Assembly (NCBI RefSeq): GCF_000264995.1 | Contig: NW_006767448.1 | Coordinates: 124,001 to 188,000 of the forward strand | Direction of reading: 5' to 3' | Length of the DNA: 64,000 bases | Origin: Punctularia strigosozonata HHB-11173 SS5 | Taxonomy: Eukaryota > Basidiomycota > Agaricomycetes > Corticiales > Punctulariaceae | Shown here: piece after piece, positions 23,392-34,112 of the stretch | Layout: each line of letters opens with the position of its first letter | How positions within the stretch are numbered: the first letter of the stretch is position 1 | Notes under the pieces: model-generated | What the model was told of the DNA's origin: nothing | The model's input: the letters and a program-made list of their open reading frames with translations, nothing else | Database searches by the model: none | Translations under genes and position numbers: made by a program

Positions 23392-24327
23392 ATGTCGTCT
23401 ATACCTCTGGACGCCGCGGAAATAGCCCCTCTTTCGCAGGTCACTGCTGGATCAGGGCTCAAGATCCAGCTCGGACAGACCGAGCACCGTGTCAATCTCG
23501 TTCGGCAATGGGACATCAAGCCGGGCGAACGCGTGCTCGAACTTGGATGTGGGCAGGGTGACTGCACGACCGTGCTTGCTGCTGCTGTCGGTACATCTGG
23601 CCATGTAACTGCCGTTGATCCCGCCCCGCTTGATTACGGTACGATACAATTTACATGACAATTTCTCACATGCTGAAGCAGCGTATGTTGTACTTTAGGC
23701 AGTCCGTTCACGCTTGGCCAAGCTCAGAGTTTCATCAGCGCAGGACCTCTTGGCCCTATTATCACATTTGTGCAAGACGACCCGGTGGCCTTTCTCGGCA
23801 AAACAGAAGAGACTTGGGACGTCGCTGTCCTCGCCGCCTGCACCTGGTACTTCTCCTCTCCCGAAGCCGTTCGCACAACGTTCAGAGCTCTCTCCGGAAG
23901 AGCCAAGCGTATCTGCATATCAGAGTTTGCACTTTCCGCGAGCAATCCTGCCGCGTTCCCCAACGTGCTCGCGGTGCTCACGCAGGCGGCGCTCGAGTGC
24001 CGCAAGATGCAGTCGACGTCAAACGTCCGAACCGTCCTGAGCCCGAAGGCTGTCAAGGAGATCATAGGGCAGGCAGGGCTGGAGGTCGTGGAGGAAACTG
24101 TGGTGGAAACACCTGAGGGCATGTATGACGGACGATGGGAGGTCGGCGCGGTTTTGAGCGAAAGCTTCCTGGAGGATATCAAGGCTCATGTCGAAGACGA
24201 GAAGGAGAGGTCGGTTGTATTGGCTTTGAGAGATGCGGTGGAGGCGAGTAAGAAAACCCTCCCAGAGGGAACTCGGATACGCACTATGGACGTGTGGGTT
24301 GCAACTCTAAAGGCTTCAGAGCACTGA
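23392..24327 (+). CDS. Class I SAM-dependent methyltransferase
   Basis: The ATG at 23392 begins MSSIPLDAAEIAPLSQV. The SAM-binding motif I is VLELGCGQGDCTTVLA, followed by the acidic residue of motif II in HVTAVDPAPLDYG. One intron (about 23639-23699) joins DYG to SPFTLGQAQSFISAG. Downstream come VAVLAACTWYFSSPE, equivalent to motif IV, and RICISEFALS. The protein ends WVATLKASEH at 24327 and is about 290 residues, usual for a single-domain Rossmann methyltransferase. The substrate cannot be read from sequence; there is no adjacent biosynthetic core enzyme to suggest a secondary-metabolite role. Confidence 0.88.
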
Positions 24328-25146
24328 TGTCTTCGCCCTGCATAGTATGAGGTGTTAAATGTCGGGTGACATGTCGGGCGCGGAGCGCGCTTGACCCGTC
24401 TGCAATGCGAGGGGTGAGATTGCTGGGCAAGCGCGTCAGGTACATCGGATGCGAGCGCGAGTAGATATACGTGTACAGCGATCAGATAATAGTGAGCACT
24501 GAACGCGCACTGAATTCTCATATTCCAACATGAGGCGACAATTGTATTTTGCTCGATAGTGCCTAAGGCTTGACAGTATAGTCTTCGTGTCCGAAGCCTC
24601 CGATCAATCGTGAGATGACCTCGTAAAGAAACCAGGAAAATCCTGGAAATGTCTATTCAGTGACTTGATCGGTCATTGTATGTCCAAGAACCCAGTCGGG
24701 TCTTTTGACGAACTATTGTAACCTGCTTAGTGCGTGCTCCCACCCCGGAGCCCCAAGCTTGGCCTTTGATGAAGATTACGATATTTATCGGTTGACGCAT
24801 TCCAAAAGCATCCTCAATGGATCTTCGAAGCATCCTTGAGCTCGATCGGGGATTGCCGCCACGTGGGAACTTGCGCATGTTGATCTCTGACACCCAAGAT
24901 CACGTGTCTGCTAATGCGGGAACCCACAAATGCTCAAAGCCCGAGGGCGCGCGAGTCCCCGTTCGACTCTCCTTGACCCTGCGCGCTCCCCCTTCACAGA
25001 GTCTCCCCCCTGTTGCGCTGTCCCGCCTGCGCCCGCTTTTCCCGCTCTACCGCTCAATTTTTGCGCTCGTGTTCTGCTCGTCGTCGTCAGATAACGACGC
25101 CCGTTTATCTTTCGCACATCGCTTTTGTCCCCGTTGAAAGGTAGTT
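24328..25146. other. Intergenic region
   Basis: No gene seen. The last 200 bases are pyrimidine-rich (many CTC, TTC and CGC runs), a composition common just upstream of highly expressed basidiomycete genes, here the basic KPASKA protein. Confidence 0.4.
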
Positions 25147-25965
25147 ATGCCCCGCAAAGCCGCTCAGCCCAAGGAAGGCGCCGAGGGTGCCGCCGAGCCC
25201 CGCCGCAGCTCTCGTATCAAGGAGCAGCCCAAAGCTGAGCCTGCACCGGCGAAAAAGGCCGCCAAACCCCGCGCAAAGAAGACCGAGGCTGCTGGTACGT
25301 GTCTCCTGCGTCGTCCGACCTTTTCACGCGCATTTATCCTTCCTCCCCAGAAGGAGAGGATAAGCCCAAGTCTACTCGCGGCAAGAAGCGCACCGCCAAC
25401 GAGGCGGATGCCGCAGGTGACGAGCCCGCCGCAAAGAAAGTCAGTCCTGATTCTCCTTCACATGATGCCCCTTTCCCCGGCTCGTCGTCTATCCGTTTTT
25501 CGGTACATAATATCGCTGGTTTCGGTCTTTTTATGCGTCGAGTTGTGGTCGTGTGGTACGCTGACACGTCCTCTGGCAGACTAAACCCGCGTCAAAGGCG
25601 GCGACCAAGCCGGCATCGAAGGCTGGCAGCAAGCCCGCCTCGAAAGCCGCCAAGCCAGCGTCTAAAGCGTCTAACAAGCCCGCCAGTACGGCGTCCACCA
25701 AGCCCGCGTCTCGCGCGGGAAGCAAGAAACCTGCCAGCAGGGCAGGCAGCAAGAAGCCGGCCTCGAAGGTGAGCTGATCCGGATCGATATGCAAAGCGCG
25801 AAAGAACTAACGGGCCCTTTAATCAAGGCCGAGGCATCAGCAGCGACCGCCAACGGCGATGCGTCGTTGACGAAGGAGACCATCGCGGAGGAGCCCGAAG
25901 CTGAGGCCGACGCCGAGAAGGCTGCTCCGCAAGAAGAAGAGGAGCCCGCTGCTGAGGAGGCATAG
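25147..25965 (+). CDS. Basic KPASKA-repeat nuclear-type protein (histone H1-tail-like)
   Basis: Four exons can be joined from the ATG at 25147 to the TAG at 25965. The N-terminal exon reads MPRKAAQPKEGAEG and RRSSRIKEQPK, then a Lys/Ala/Pro-rich stretch. The middle is an array of K-P-A-S-K/R-A units (SKPASKAAKPASKASNKPAS and similar), followed by SRAGSKKPASRAGSKK. The tail is strongly acidic (EEPEAEADAEKAAPQEEEE). The bipolar charge, low complexity and missing globular domain suggest a disordered chromatin-associated protein like an H1 tail. I see no winged-helix fold, so it is not a full linker histone. The RRSSRI motif is matched in the neighbouring convergent peroxiredoxin. Confidence 0.75.
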
Positions 25966-26692
25966 GATTATCAAGACCGTCATCACAGTTTCCTCCACCG
26001 AAGAAGGTGAACTCGCGTTCTTGCAGACCTCGGACTGCCTCCTCACAAGATGAACCCTCTGACCGCAACGCATAGGTCGTCTCGCTAGCGCACCCCATAG
26101 CAAACACGTGGCAGAGCAGTACAAACTCTCCGGGATGCCTTCTCTCGATTGGTGAATCTGCCGCAGCTGTTATATCCCAAGTTGACGGACGCCACGCTTG
26201 TCTTACCGTCCACATCTCCCTCCTCTTTGCTCTGCTGTCTATCGTCTTTCTAGTCGGCTCCGCGCGCTTTCTGATAACACTACTATCTATTCCCCACCCT
26301 TCGCGTTGGCACCTGTTGTCGAACATGAAGTTCCTCTTTATTTGCACCTTTGGCATTGGCGGATGGTGCCGTATTCTATTGTCGTCGTTGTCTCCTATGT
26401 GATATAGCGTATCGTGATCTGTATGGCGTTCTTAGTATAGTGTACCCTGTTATAGCGAATAGCGTAGAGGTATGCAATACGAGCATATGGGTCAAATCCA
26501 TGTAGTCACAGCGGAGTGAGTTTACTTAAGCTGTCCGTCCACACCCTTAACGCGACTTCGATCAATGGAACGATACTTATACATGACGAGTACAGCAATG
26601 ATGGGAATGCACAGATAGCAAGTGGAATCAGCATATACGGAAGGAGGTCTTTCAACTCGTGGCCGTGGACGTCCATCGGACGTCACACGGCG
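25966..26692. other. Convergent 3' region
   Basis: Lies between the stop codons of two convergent genes (KPASKA protein and peroxiredoxin). No gene is visible; it presumably holds both 3' UTRs. Confidence 0.45.
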
Positions 26693-27684
26693 GTTGCCTG
26701 CAGACCCTTGATAAACTCTAGCGCTAGCTTAGGGCTGGTAGACGAAGATTGCTCGGTGAGTGTCCGCGACACATGTCAATCGTGGAGGGCAACACACCTA
26801 TCAACGGGCTTAACGGGAATCTTCTTGTCGAGCAGCTTCCCGCCTTTCTCGAATACAAAATGGCTCCGCTTGGTCTTGTTCCCGTTCGCGGCACCCAGCG
26901 CGCCGATCAGCTGACGTTTCGGATCTGACAGGAGCGGGTAGGGGAGGGATTTCTACGGGAGCACGGCCTCAGGTTGAGTATATGCTGTCGGGGGAGGGGG
27001 GCGAAACGCACTTTGGTTTGCCATTTGGTTTGGGCGGAGGGCGAGTCCGCGCTGAGGCAATAGACGTCGAAGCCGAGCGCGGTGAAGTCCGGGTAGACGT
27101 CGCGGAAGCCGCAGGCTTGTTGTGTGCACCCGGCTGCGGAGAAAACGATATTAGGGACGGCATTGACACCATGAAACAGAGCATATGTCACACAATGGTG
27201 AAACGGGGGTAATCTAAAGAGAGAGGAGACGTACGCGTATCGGCTTTGGGCACCAGGAACAAGACAACACCTTTCTCCGATGCGAGCGTCGAAACGTCGA
27301 CATCTTCGCCCTTCTCGTTCTGCACCGTCAATGACGGGAGAAGGTCACCGACGTCGACGGAGGGCACGTCCGTAGGTTCTTCTGGCGCAACCTCAGCGGC
27401 GGCCTCTTCCTCAGCAGCCTTTGCTGGGGTGTCCGACTCGGTTTTCGCCTCACAAAAGCAAAGAAAGTTGAACGATGTTGAAGGGGAAGTTACGGTGCGC
27501 ACATATGAGGGCGTACCTTCTTTGTCGTCTTCTCGGGGGCACTCTCGCCACCCTCCGCAACCCGCTTTCGTGGCTGAGATTTGTGTCTGCCAGTTGCTTT
27601 AGCAGGCGCGTCGGCCGTGGGCTGGTCTCGAATGCGAGCGGAACGTCGAGTGCCGCTTTCTTCGCCTGTATCTGGGCCGGACAT
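26693..27684 (-). CDS. DOT5: Nuclear-type peroxiredoxin (Dot5/PrxQ-like)
   Basis: Thiol peroxidase that reduces hydroperoxides. The ATG at 27684 begins MSGPDTGEESG, then RRSARIRDQP and a basic stretch (GRHKSQPRKRVAEG), a nuclear-type N-terminal extension. After a Glu/Ala-rich linker the fold begins DLLPSLTVQNEKGEDVDVST. The peroxidatic cysteine lies in PGCTQQACGFRD, with a second Cys four residues on, as in atypical 2-Cys BCP/PrxQ proteins. LGFDVYCLSADSP, LLSDPKRQLIGALGA and RSHFVFEKGGKLLDKK follow. The last exon ends LALEFIKGLQATAV at 26693. There are about six exons. Yeast Dot5 likewise carries an RRSTRI-type N-terminus. Confidence 0.88.
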
Positions 27685-29046
27685 CGCTTGCAACTCGATA
27701 GAGGGTTTGTTATGAGCCGCTATAGCTCAGGCTATGAGGAGAAAAACGCGTATTTTGCGCGGCCTGACGGACGAGTTTCTCATACCGATGCTCGTTGCGC
27801 GATCAAATTCGCGTAATGTGGAGTCACGATATTCACACGTGGGTCGCGTTTACCACCGACATCGTTCTCCTCCAGAATCCAGAGTTCCTTTCTCCTTTGT
27901 GAAGACGGGCGTTAGGTCGGCGTGCTCTCGTCGAAAGGTTCGCCTCGATGCCCACCACAGCTCCTTTTCTCCGTCTCCTCCGATGAGAAAGCCTCGAAAA
28001 GTGGTCAATGGATGGCGCCATAATAGGACGTTACCAGCATAAGCACGACAACGAAACTCCAAGGCACTGGATCTACATGAAACGAAACCTGACAAGTGAA
28101 AGACTGCCACCCACGAGGTCAAGCTCCGGGTCCTCTCGCCCCGCTGCGTCCTTCTCGTCTGACCGCGAGGCGTTCGGCTCAGCTCATGTGCCGGGACCTC
28201 TATACGCATCGGGTGCTGGCTCGTTCTTGGACCGCCGGGGTCAAGGTCACTGCGCATACATCGGGGGTACGAGTCAATCTGGAAGCTGCACATGTTGCGT
28301 TATCGTTGCCTCGAGGTGTGGAACGAGGAGCAGCCCCCGAAGCTTATGGATCCGCTTTCGCATACACGAACAGCAAATTGTCGACACGCGGGCGTCTAGA
28401 TATCTAGGGTCTACGGGTCTCCAACATCGCCCCTTCTTGTTTTAACCAAAGACGTTGAACACACTAACACCGCTCGCGATCCAAGCATTGCACGCCTATA
28501 TGGCGCACGTGACCGAGTCCTTTTGTCTAGCGCTCAGATCAAGCAGCGTCCCTCTGCAGCTCTCTCACAGCTCTTGTTGTCTCCTACTCATCCGTACTCA
28601 ACGCTAATTGTATCGACCGGGACGCAACGTGCCCCGTGGCGCGCTTCCGCGCAGCTACATCCGGGCCTTCCTTCCTCCACACAAAGATGGCTTTTGTGCC
28701 GACGCGCGAGCGTTTTTGTATCACCCTTTCCTTCCGGGTGGAGTCGATCGCGACGCCCGGGGTGTTCCTGGAATCTTCGACGGTCCGACGAGGGGGATAT
28801 ATAACATGCAACGATTTCGCGATGGGCTACCAACACCGCAACGTCCGACAGGCTACTACTCCTACTCCTACCACTCCTACTACTTCGCCTCCTAGCATCG
28901 CCCGTTCGGTGGCGTGCTATCCTCCCCCATTTGTATTGCGACCCATCGAAGAGCTAGCTTATCTCTGCGCCATACCCCACCTATACATACCCCCACCCTA
29001 CTCCTACTCGGATCCACCCGCATAATCCTTCGATATCAGCGTTATA
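27685..29046. other. Intergenic, divergent promoters
   Basis: 1.36 kb between the peroxiredoxin and the MYND gene. A plus-strand frame at about 28690-29025 carries no domain and ends in a Pro/Tyr-rich stretch made by a TAC/TCC microsatellite (about 28852-28885), so I do not call it. The block near 28795 (ATATATAAC) could be a TATA element. Confidence 0.4.
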
Positions 29047-30003
29047 ATGGCCGCCGTGTACTCTACCCCCGCTGCTGCCAACTACTTCAGCCCCGCGCCG
29101 TGCGCGATGCCTCAACGCGGCTACCGCCTCTGCGACCAGTGCCAAGCCGTCGAGAACCCGGCGGGCCAGCGCTTCCGCCTCTGCGGCGGGTGCATGGCCG
29201 CCCAATACTGCGTGCGTCCATGCACAAATCTCTTCACACCACTCACCTCTCACACGCTCGCTCCGTTTCCACAGTCGTCTAATTGCCAGAAGGCCAACTG
29301 GCCGACCCACCGCGCGGTCTGCCAGCACACCCAGAGCGCCGTCTCTGCGTCCAAGCAGCACCCGCTCCCGGACGGCGGCAGCGTCGACCTCGCGAAGTCT
29401 CTCCGCCGGTTCACGTCCGCGCACCAGATGTTGCTCTCCTGGGCCGGCTTCCAGGCGCTGCAGGTCAAGCGCGTGCCCGCCAACGCCCGTCAATACGCGC
29501 TCGTCGTCGAGCTCGCGCACGATCCGACCGCCGCCGACCCGCTCCGCAGGTGCGTTCTTCGCCTTTTCCCTCCCCCCCCTGGTTCGCGTGATCGGGCGAA
29601 GATCCTGAACGGTACTGAGAAGGGGGCACACAGGTTCACGGTGGCGCATACCGCGCTCGTACCCCGCGCGGCGATCCTGGCGCGCGACCCGGTGGTGGCG
29701 GAGGACACGGCGCGCCGCGACGAGCGCTCCCGTCGCGCGGGCGGGCTCGGCGCGCTGCTCGTGCTCGTGCAGTGCGAAGGGCTGAGCCAGGTGATGCCCG
29801 TCGAGACGGACGCGCCCGCGCGCGTGAGCTGGGACACGCGCGCGGACTGGGAGGACGTGCTCCGCAAGTTCGTGCGCGAGGCCCGGGCCGACTTCAAGCC
29901 GATCAGCACGACGGCGCAGGGGTACGTTGGGCCTTCCTTCTTCTCCCCCTTTGGTTCCAGACTGATGGGATGCTGTCGGTTCCGTAGGGTCTACTACGGA
30001 TGA
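29047..30003 (+). CDS. MYND zinc-finger protein
   Basis: The ATG at 29047 begins MAAVYSTPAAANYFSPAPC. The MYND finger starts LCDQCQAV ... LCGGCMAAQYC and continues after an intron as SSNCQKANWPTHRAVCQH, giving the C-x2-C, C-x2-C, C-x3-C, H-x3-C ligand pattern. The rest (about 200 residues: FTSAHQMLLSWAGFQALQVK, YALVVELAHDP, GALLVLVQCEGLSQVMPV) matches no named domain but has the look of the uncharacterised C-terminal region in basidiomycete MYND proteins. Four exons; the last codes only GVYYG and the stop. No SET domain, so it is not an SMYD methyltransferase. Likely a protein-protein adaptor. Confidence 0.85.
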   Translation: MAAVYSTPAAANYFSPAPCAMPQRGYRLCDQCQAVENPAGQRFRLCGGCMAAQYCVRPCTNLFTPLTSHTLAPFPQSSNCQKANWPTHRAVCQHTQSAVSASKQHPLPDGGSVDLAKSLRRFTSAHQMLLSWAGFQALQVKRVPANARQYALVVELAHDPTAADPLRRCVLRLFPPPPGSRDRAKILNGTEKGAHRFTVAHTALVPRAAILARDPVVAEDTARRDERSRRAGGLGALLVLVQCEGLSQVMPVETDAPARVSWDTRADWEDVLRKFVREARADFKPISTTAQGYVGPSFFSPFGSRLMGCCRFRRVYYG

Positions 30004-30398
30004 GCGACGAAGACGGCGACGGCGTCCGGCTCTGCGAGCCTAAAGAGGCGCTCGGCCTGAAGACCGTGCATATATACCTATTTCATTTTATACTCACCGA
30101 TTCCGCGCCTATAACCGTGTCTCTTGCTCTCACGCTCTGGATCTCTCCCATTTGTAGTTGTTGATTTGCATCCACATATGTTCTCCGTCTGTATCGATTC
30201 AATATATGCCCCACATGCGCTTCTATTCGCTCTCCTCATCTGTGAACATGATAGCGAAAGACGTCGAGGGTCCTATGCAAGATAGCTAATCAAGTCATGT
30301 AGGGCCCTTGATCGAAGCTCAGCGCCATCTACAGCAGCCCGGCGATCGAGTACGGCTGTCCGTTGCGGGGCGAACCTGATCATCCCCAATGCTCTCGA
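30004..30398. other. Convergent 3' region
   Basis: 3' flanks of the MYND gene (plus) and cytochrome b561 gene (minus). AT-richer than its surroundings, with no open frame of interest. Confidence 0.45.
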
Positions 30399-31224
30399 TT
30401 ACTGCGCAGCTGCGCTCGCCTCGGTACCGCTGGCATCGTGCAACCCGGTCTTGCTCTCCTGGTCCTTCGTGACCGCGCCCGCGGCAAACGCCGATTCCTG
30501 CTTCCACTGCCTGCGGAGGAGGAGCAAGCCGAGCGCGTACAAAGCCCAGAAGACCTAGGTGGCGAGAAACTGATCGTCAGGCACGCGTAGGTGAGGGGGA
30601 GGAGGATGGAGACGCACGATGATGAGCGCGAGCCAGGCGTGCTTGGCCTCCTGCGTGACGGCGTGGAGCCCGCCGGTGGAGCGCGGCCACTCGGTGTAGA
30701 GCCCGTAGTGGACCTGGTACGCCGCGAGGGCGAGGATGGCGAGGCCGAGGATGGCGTGGAGGTAGTTCTGCGGCGGGCGGTGGAGCGGGGTGCGCGCGAA
30801 GCGGGGGAACTTGAGGAAGTGGACGAAGAGGCCGAAGAAGACCTGGAAGAGGTAGAGGACGAGGAGGGCGAGGCCGATTTTCTGTCACGGGCACGACCTC
30901 GTTAGCATACTCGGGAGTGCGAAGGGGGGTGAGGGTGGGAGAAAAAAAAAAGGGAGATACCTTGTGAGTGTCGACCCAGTTGCCGCCGGTGAACAGACGC
31001 TGGGTGGTCTGGTAGCCGTACGCCCAGCCGGCGAGGATGACGGGCCCGGAGACGACGAATTGGATGAGGCCGTGTGCCCACCACCAGCGGGAGGTGAAGG
31101 TGCGGGCGTAGCGGGCGAGGAGGACGCCGAGCGGGAGGAGGATGAGGAAGCCGATCGAGGAGAGCAGGGCGTGCGTGCGCGCGCGAGACTCGATCGGCGT
31201 GAAGGGGAGCTTGAACGACGACAT
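30399..31224 (-). CDS. Cytochrome b561-like membrane protein (copy 1)
   Basis: Transmembrane di-heme electron carrier family. The ATG at 31224 begins MSSFKLPFTPIESRARTHAL. Hydrophobic helices: SIGFLILLPLGVLLARY, LIQFVVSGPVILAGWAYG, IGLALLVLYLFQVFFGLFVH, NYLHAILGLAILALAAYQVH, and a last one in WALYALGLLLLRR. Candidate heme ligands are the His of RTHALLS, WAHGLIQ, DTHK/KIGLA and NYLHAILG. Four exons end TEASAAAQ at 30399. There is no DOMON domain in front, so this is a stand-alone b561. It is closely related to the gene at 56.7 kb, with introns in matching places (for example after GGNWVDTHK). Confidence 0.85.
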
Positions 31225-31899
31225 GGACCTCTATAGTACGGGGGTAGAGGGTGGTGCAGCTAGCGGATGGCAGGGTCGTGCGGGTCGTGAGCACGGTGAC
31301 GCAGGAGAGCGGGCTGGCGTATTTGAACGCTGCTCCCGCGCGACTGTCTGATTCATTTTTCGCGCGCGCAGCCGGGGGGACGTTCTCGGAAGGCCAGCCG
31401 AGGCGGGCGAGTATAAACGAGTGCACGGCGTGGATAGAAATGTGAGGGCGTCTACTGGCCGGCGAACCCACGCGCATTACGGATGGACGTGGACGTTCCC
31501 ATGAGTTCTCCGGGGCGGAGGCTGCGGATATCAGGCGTGGGCGAAGGCTGCCAGCATGGGAACATGGAAGGCAGCGCAGCCAATTCCGAGGTGGTTTATG
31601 CGCTAGAAGACGAGCAAGGGTTGGTCGATGGCGTAAAGAAGATTGCGAGGCGCAGTGGGAGGCTGTTAAAGGCGCGCGAGCGTCGGGGCTAGGACCGCAG
31701 TCGGCGAGGCCGAGTGTGCGAGTACGGTCATGAATTCATGTTCTGTGTTTCCAGCAGCGTCTCAAGCGACTTGCAGCTTGCAGACCAGATGTAGGCTATG
31801 AGTGAATTCCAGGCCGAGGTGAGTGGACAAGGTTAGGCGCCCATTCCCGAGCGTGATATGCGTCGGCGCCTATTCCCCACACTTGAGCTCGAGTGCACC
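31225..31899. other. Divergent promoter region
   Basis: Shared upstream region of cytochrome b561 copy 1 (minus) and the UBR7-like gene (plus). A 69-codon plus-strand frame starting at 31483 is too short and featureless to call. Confidence 0.45.
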
Positions 31900-33520
31900 A
31901 TGGCCTCCTCGTCTTCGCTCCTCGACATCCTCCGCTCGCAGACCGCCCTCGTCTCTGCCGCGTCCGAAGCCGTTCCATACCAATTCACGCAATGTACCTA
32001 CCACCTCGGCCCCGTCCGCCAGGCCGTGCACCTCTGCCTCACCTGCGCGTCCCCGCGCGGGCTCTGCGCCCCGTGCGCCGTCGCGTGCCACGGCGAGCAC
32101 GAGCAGATCGAACTCTTCCCGAAGCGTCGCTTCAGGTGCGACTGCCCCACATCCGCTCTCGCGCACCCCTGCACGCTGCACAAGGAGGCCGAACCGGAGA
32201 ACACCGAGAACGCGTACAACCGCAACTTTGATGGCGCGTTTTGCCGGTGCGGGAGGCGCTACGACCCCGAGCGCGAGCGGGAGACGATGATACAATGCGT
32301 CGTCTGCGAGGTAAGACCTTTTTTTTTTTACATACAACCCCCCGTCCGTCCCTGCCTTCTCGCGCTCAACATTGCGACGGCGCCACTCTCCAGGACTGGT
32401 TCCACGAGTCGTGCTGCAACCTCCGCGAGCGTCCTCCATCGCGCGAACCGACGCCCGCGCCGCAATCGGACGACGTCACGGCACCCGCAGAAGAGGGAGG
32501 GCACGACGACGGCGCGTCGGACGCGTCCTCGTCCGACCTCCCGCCCGCCCGCATACCGGGCACGTCCTACGACGCGTTCGCGTGCGGCGCGTGCGTCAGC
32601 GGGGTACCGACGCTGCGGCGGTACGCAGGCACGCCGGGCGCGATGGTCGTCCTGCGCGACGCGCTGGGGGAAGCGTGGAAGGTCGTGCCGCCTCTCGCGG
32701 CAGAAGATCTAGAGGCGGAGGGCGAGGTCGACGTGGTGGACGCGCCGGGCGCGGGGAAGAGGACGCGACCGGCCGACGGCGATGGGTTATGTCACGAAGA
32801 CGAGCCGGAGGTGAAACGGCTGCGCCATTCCGAGGACGAGGACACCGCCGCGTTCTCGACCCAGTCCGCCGACGAGGCGTGCCCTACCCGAAACGCGTCT
32901 AGCACCTGCCTCGCGCCTCCTCCCAACCCCGCCGCGCAGCGGATCTTCGAGCGTCTGCGCCCCGGCGCAACCGGTCACACCGACTCCTCGACCACCGCGG
33001 CTCAAGAGCCAGAACCGGACGCATCGCTCGGAACGGGCGACGTCTTCCTGACCGAAGGCTGGCGAGAGCGCTGGTGCCGCTGCGCGTCGTGTCTTCCATC
33101 GCTCGCGGCGCATCCGTACCTACTCGACGAAGAAGAGACGTACGAGCCGCCCGAGGACCCCGACTCCGGTGCGTCTTCCGCTTTTTTTTCTGCACCTCGA
33201 TCGCGATCGCTGACGCGCGCGCCCCCCGTGCAAGGCCTCTCGCTCGAGGAGCTCGGGATGCGCGCGCTCGCGAGGTTACCGCGCGACAGGGCGCTGGACG
33301 GGATCAGGGCGTACAACAACATGCGGTGCGTTTTTTTTTGGCCCTCTCGTGACAACGGGTCCTTTTTTTGTTTTTTCCTGTGCCCTAACGTGTGCGTGTT
33401 TCATGATCTAGGGACGAACTCAAGGCGTACCTTCGCCCATTTGCGCAGGCGGGCACGGTCGTGAGCGAGGCAGACATCACGCGCTTCTTCGAGGCGCGGA
33501 AGGCGGGGCAAGCTGCGTGA
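31900..33520 (+). CDS. UBR7: UBR7-like N-recognin E3 ligase (UBR box plus PHD)
   Basis: Putative ubiquitin ligase. Start chosen at the ATG at 31900 (MASSSSLLDILRSQ); an in-frame ATG at 31858 would add 14 residues. The UBR box covers QCTYHLGPVRQAVHLCLTC, CAPCAVACHGEHEQIELF and FRCDCPTS with the expected Cys/His pattern. The PHD finger follows (FCRCGRRYD, MIQCVVCE, then after an intron DWFHESCC). A long acidic, low-complexity middle is followed by VFLTEGWRERWCRCASC, typical of the UBR7 C-terminal part, and an alpha-helical end (LSLEELGMRALARLPRDRAL). About four introns; the last exon ends FFEARKAGQAA at 33520. UBR7 homologues occur throughout basidiomycetes. Confidence 0.88.
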
Positions 33521-34112
33521 GAAGCCGGCGGCGGCCGATGGATTTGCGTGCATTCTTTGTCTCGCGAATCGGTTGTTGGAAGTGAAAAAAAAAAACATGT
33601 ACCTCTGTAGAGCAGATACAGATGCTGCGTGTACTTTCTTTAGTAGTCGCCGACTCAGACAGCTCTATATCATCCCTGGCGGAGCAATCGAAGAAAGTAA
33701 CGGAGGAAGCCCTCCTCGCATCTCAGTGCAAGTAGATCGTATATAGCTTGTTCCTCATGCAAGCACTTGATAGCTCCGATTGTGCCAAGCGATGCCCATA
33801 CGTTTCCACCCCGTCCTTGGTCTCTCCCGTTACATACGCGGAGACCGAGGCATGGCACATACAGTGCCCAGGGTTGATGACGCGCGGGGATCGTCCTGTG
33901 GGCGCTGTTACAGCTGCGGGCCATGTACCAGACGGCGTCACGTATCATTGTATGGAAGGATGGTCGATTCGAAGGATGACCATTTCACCCACATCCAGCC
34001 AGCAAGCGCAAATAAACACTGTCAAACACCACTGGTTCATCAGAGAGCGTCGTGGACGGCGAATGCAGGTACGCACCTAACGAACAATTACATCCCAAAC
34101 TTCCAGATCGCT
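33521..34112. other. Convergent 3' region
   Basis: Between the stop codons of the UBR7-like gene and the kinase-WD40 gene. Short unrelated frames only. Confidence 0.45.

Noticed and set aside
28687-29025. Pro/Thr/Tyr-rich frame just before the MYND gene
   Set aside because: Composition comes from a TAC/TCC microsatellite; no domain, and it lies in the expected promoter and 5' UTR.
31483-31692. 69-codon plus-strand frame starting MDVDVPMSSPGRRL
   Set aside because: Short and featureless, in the divergent promoter between two well-supported genes.
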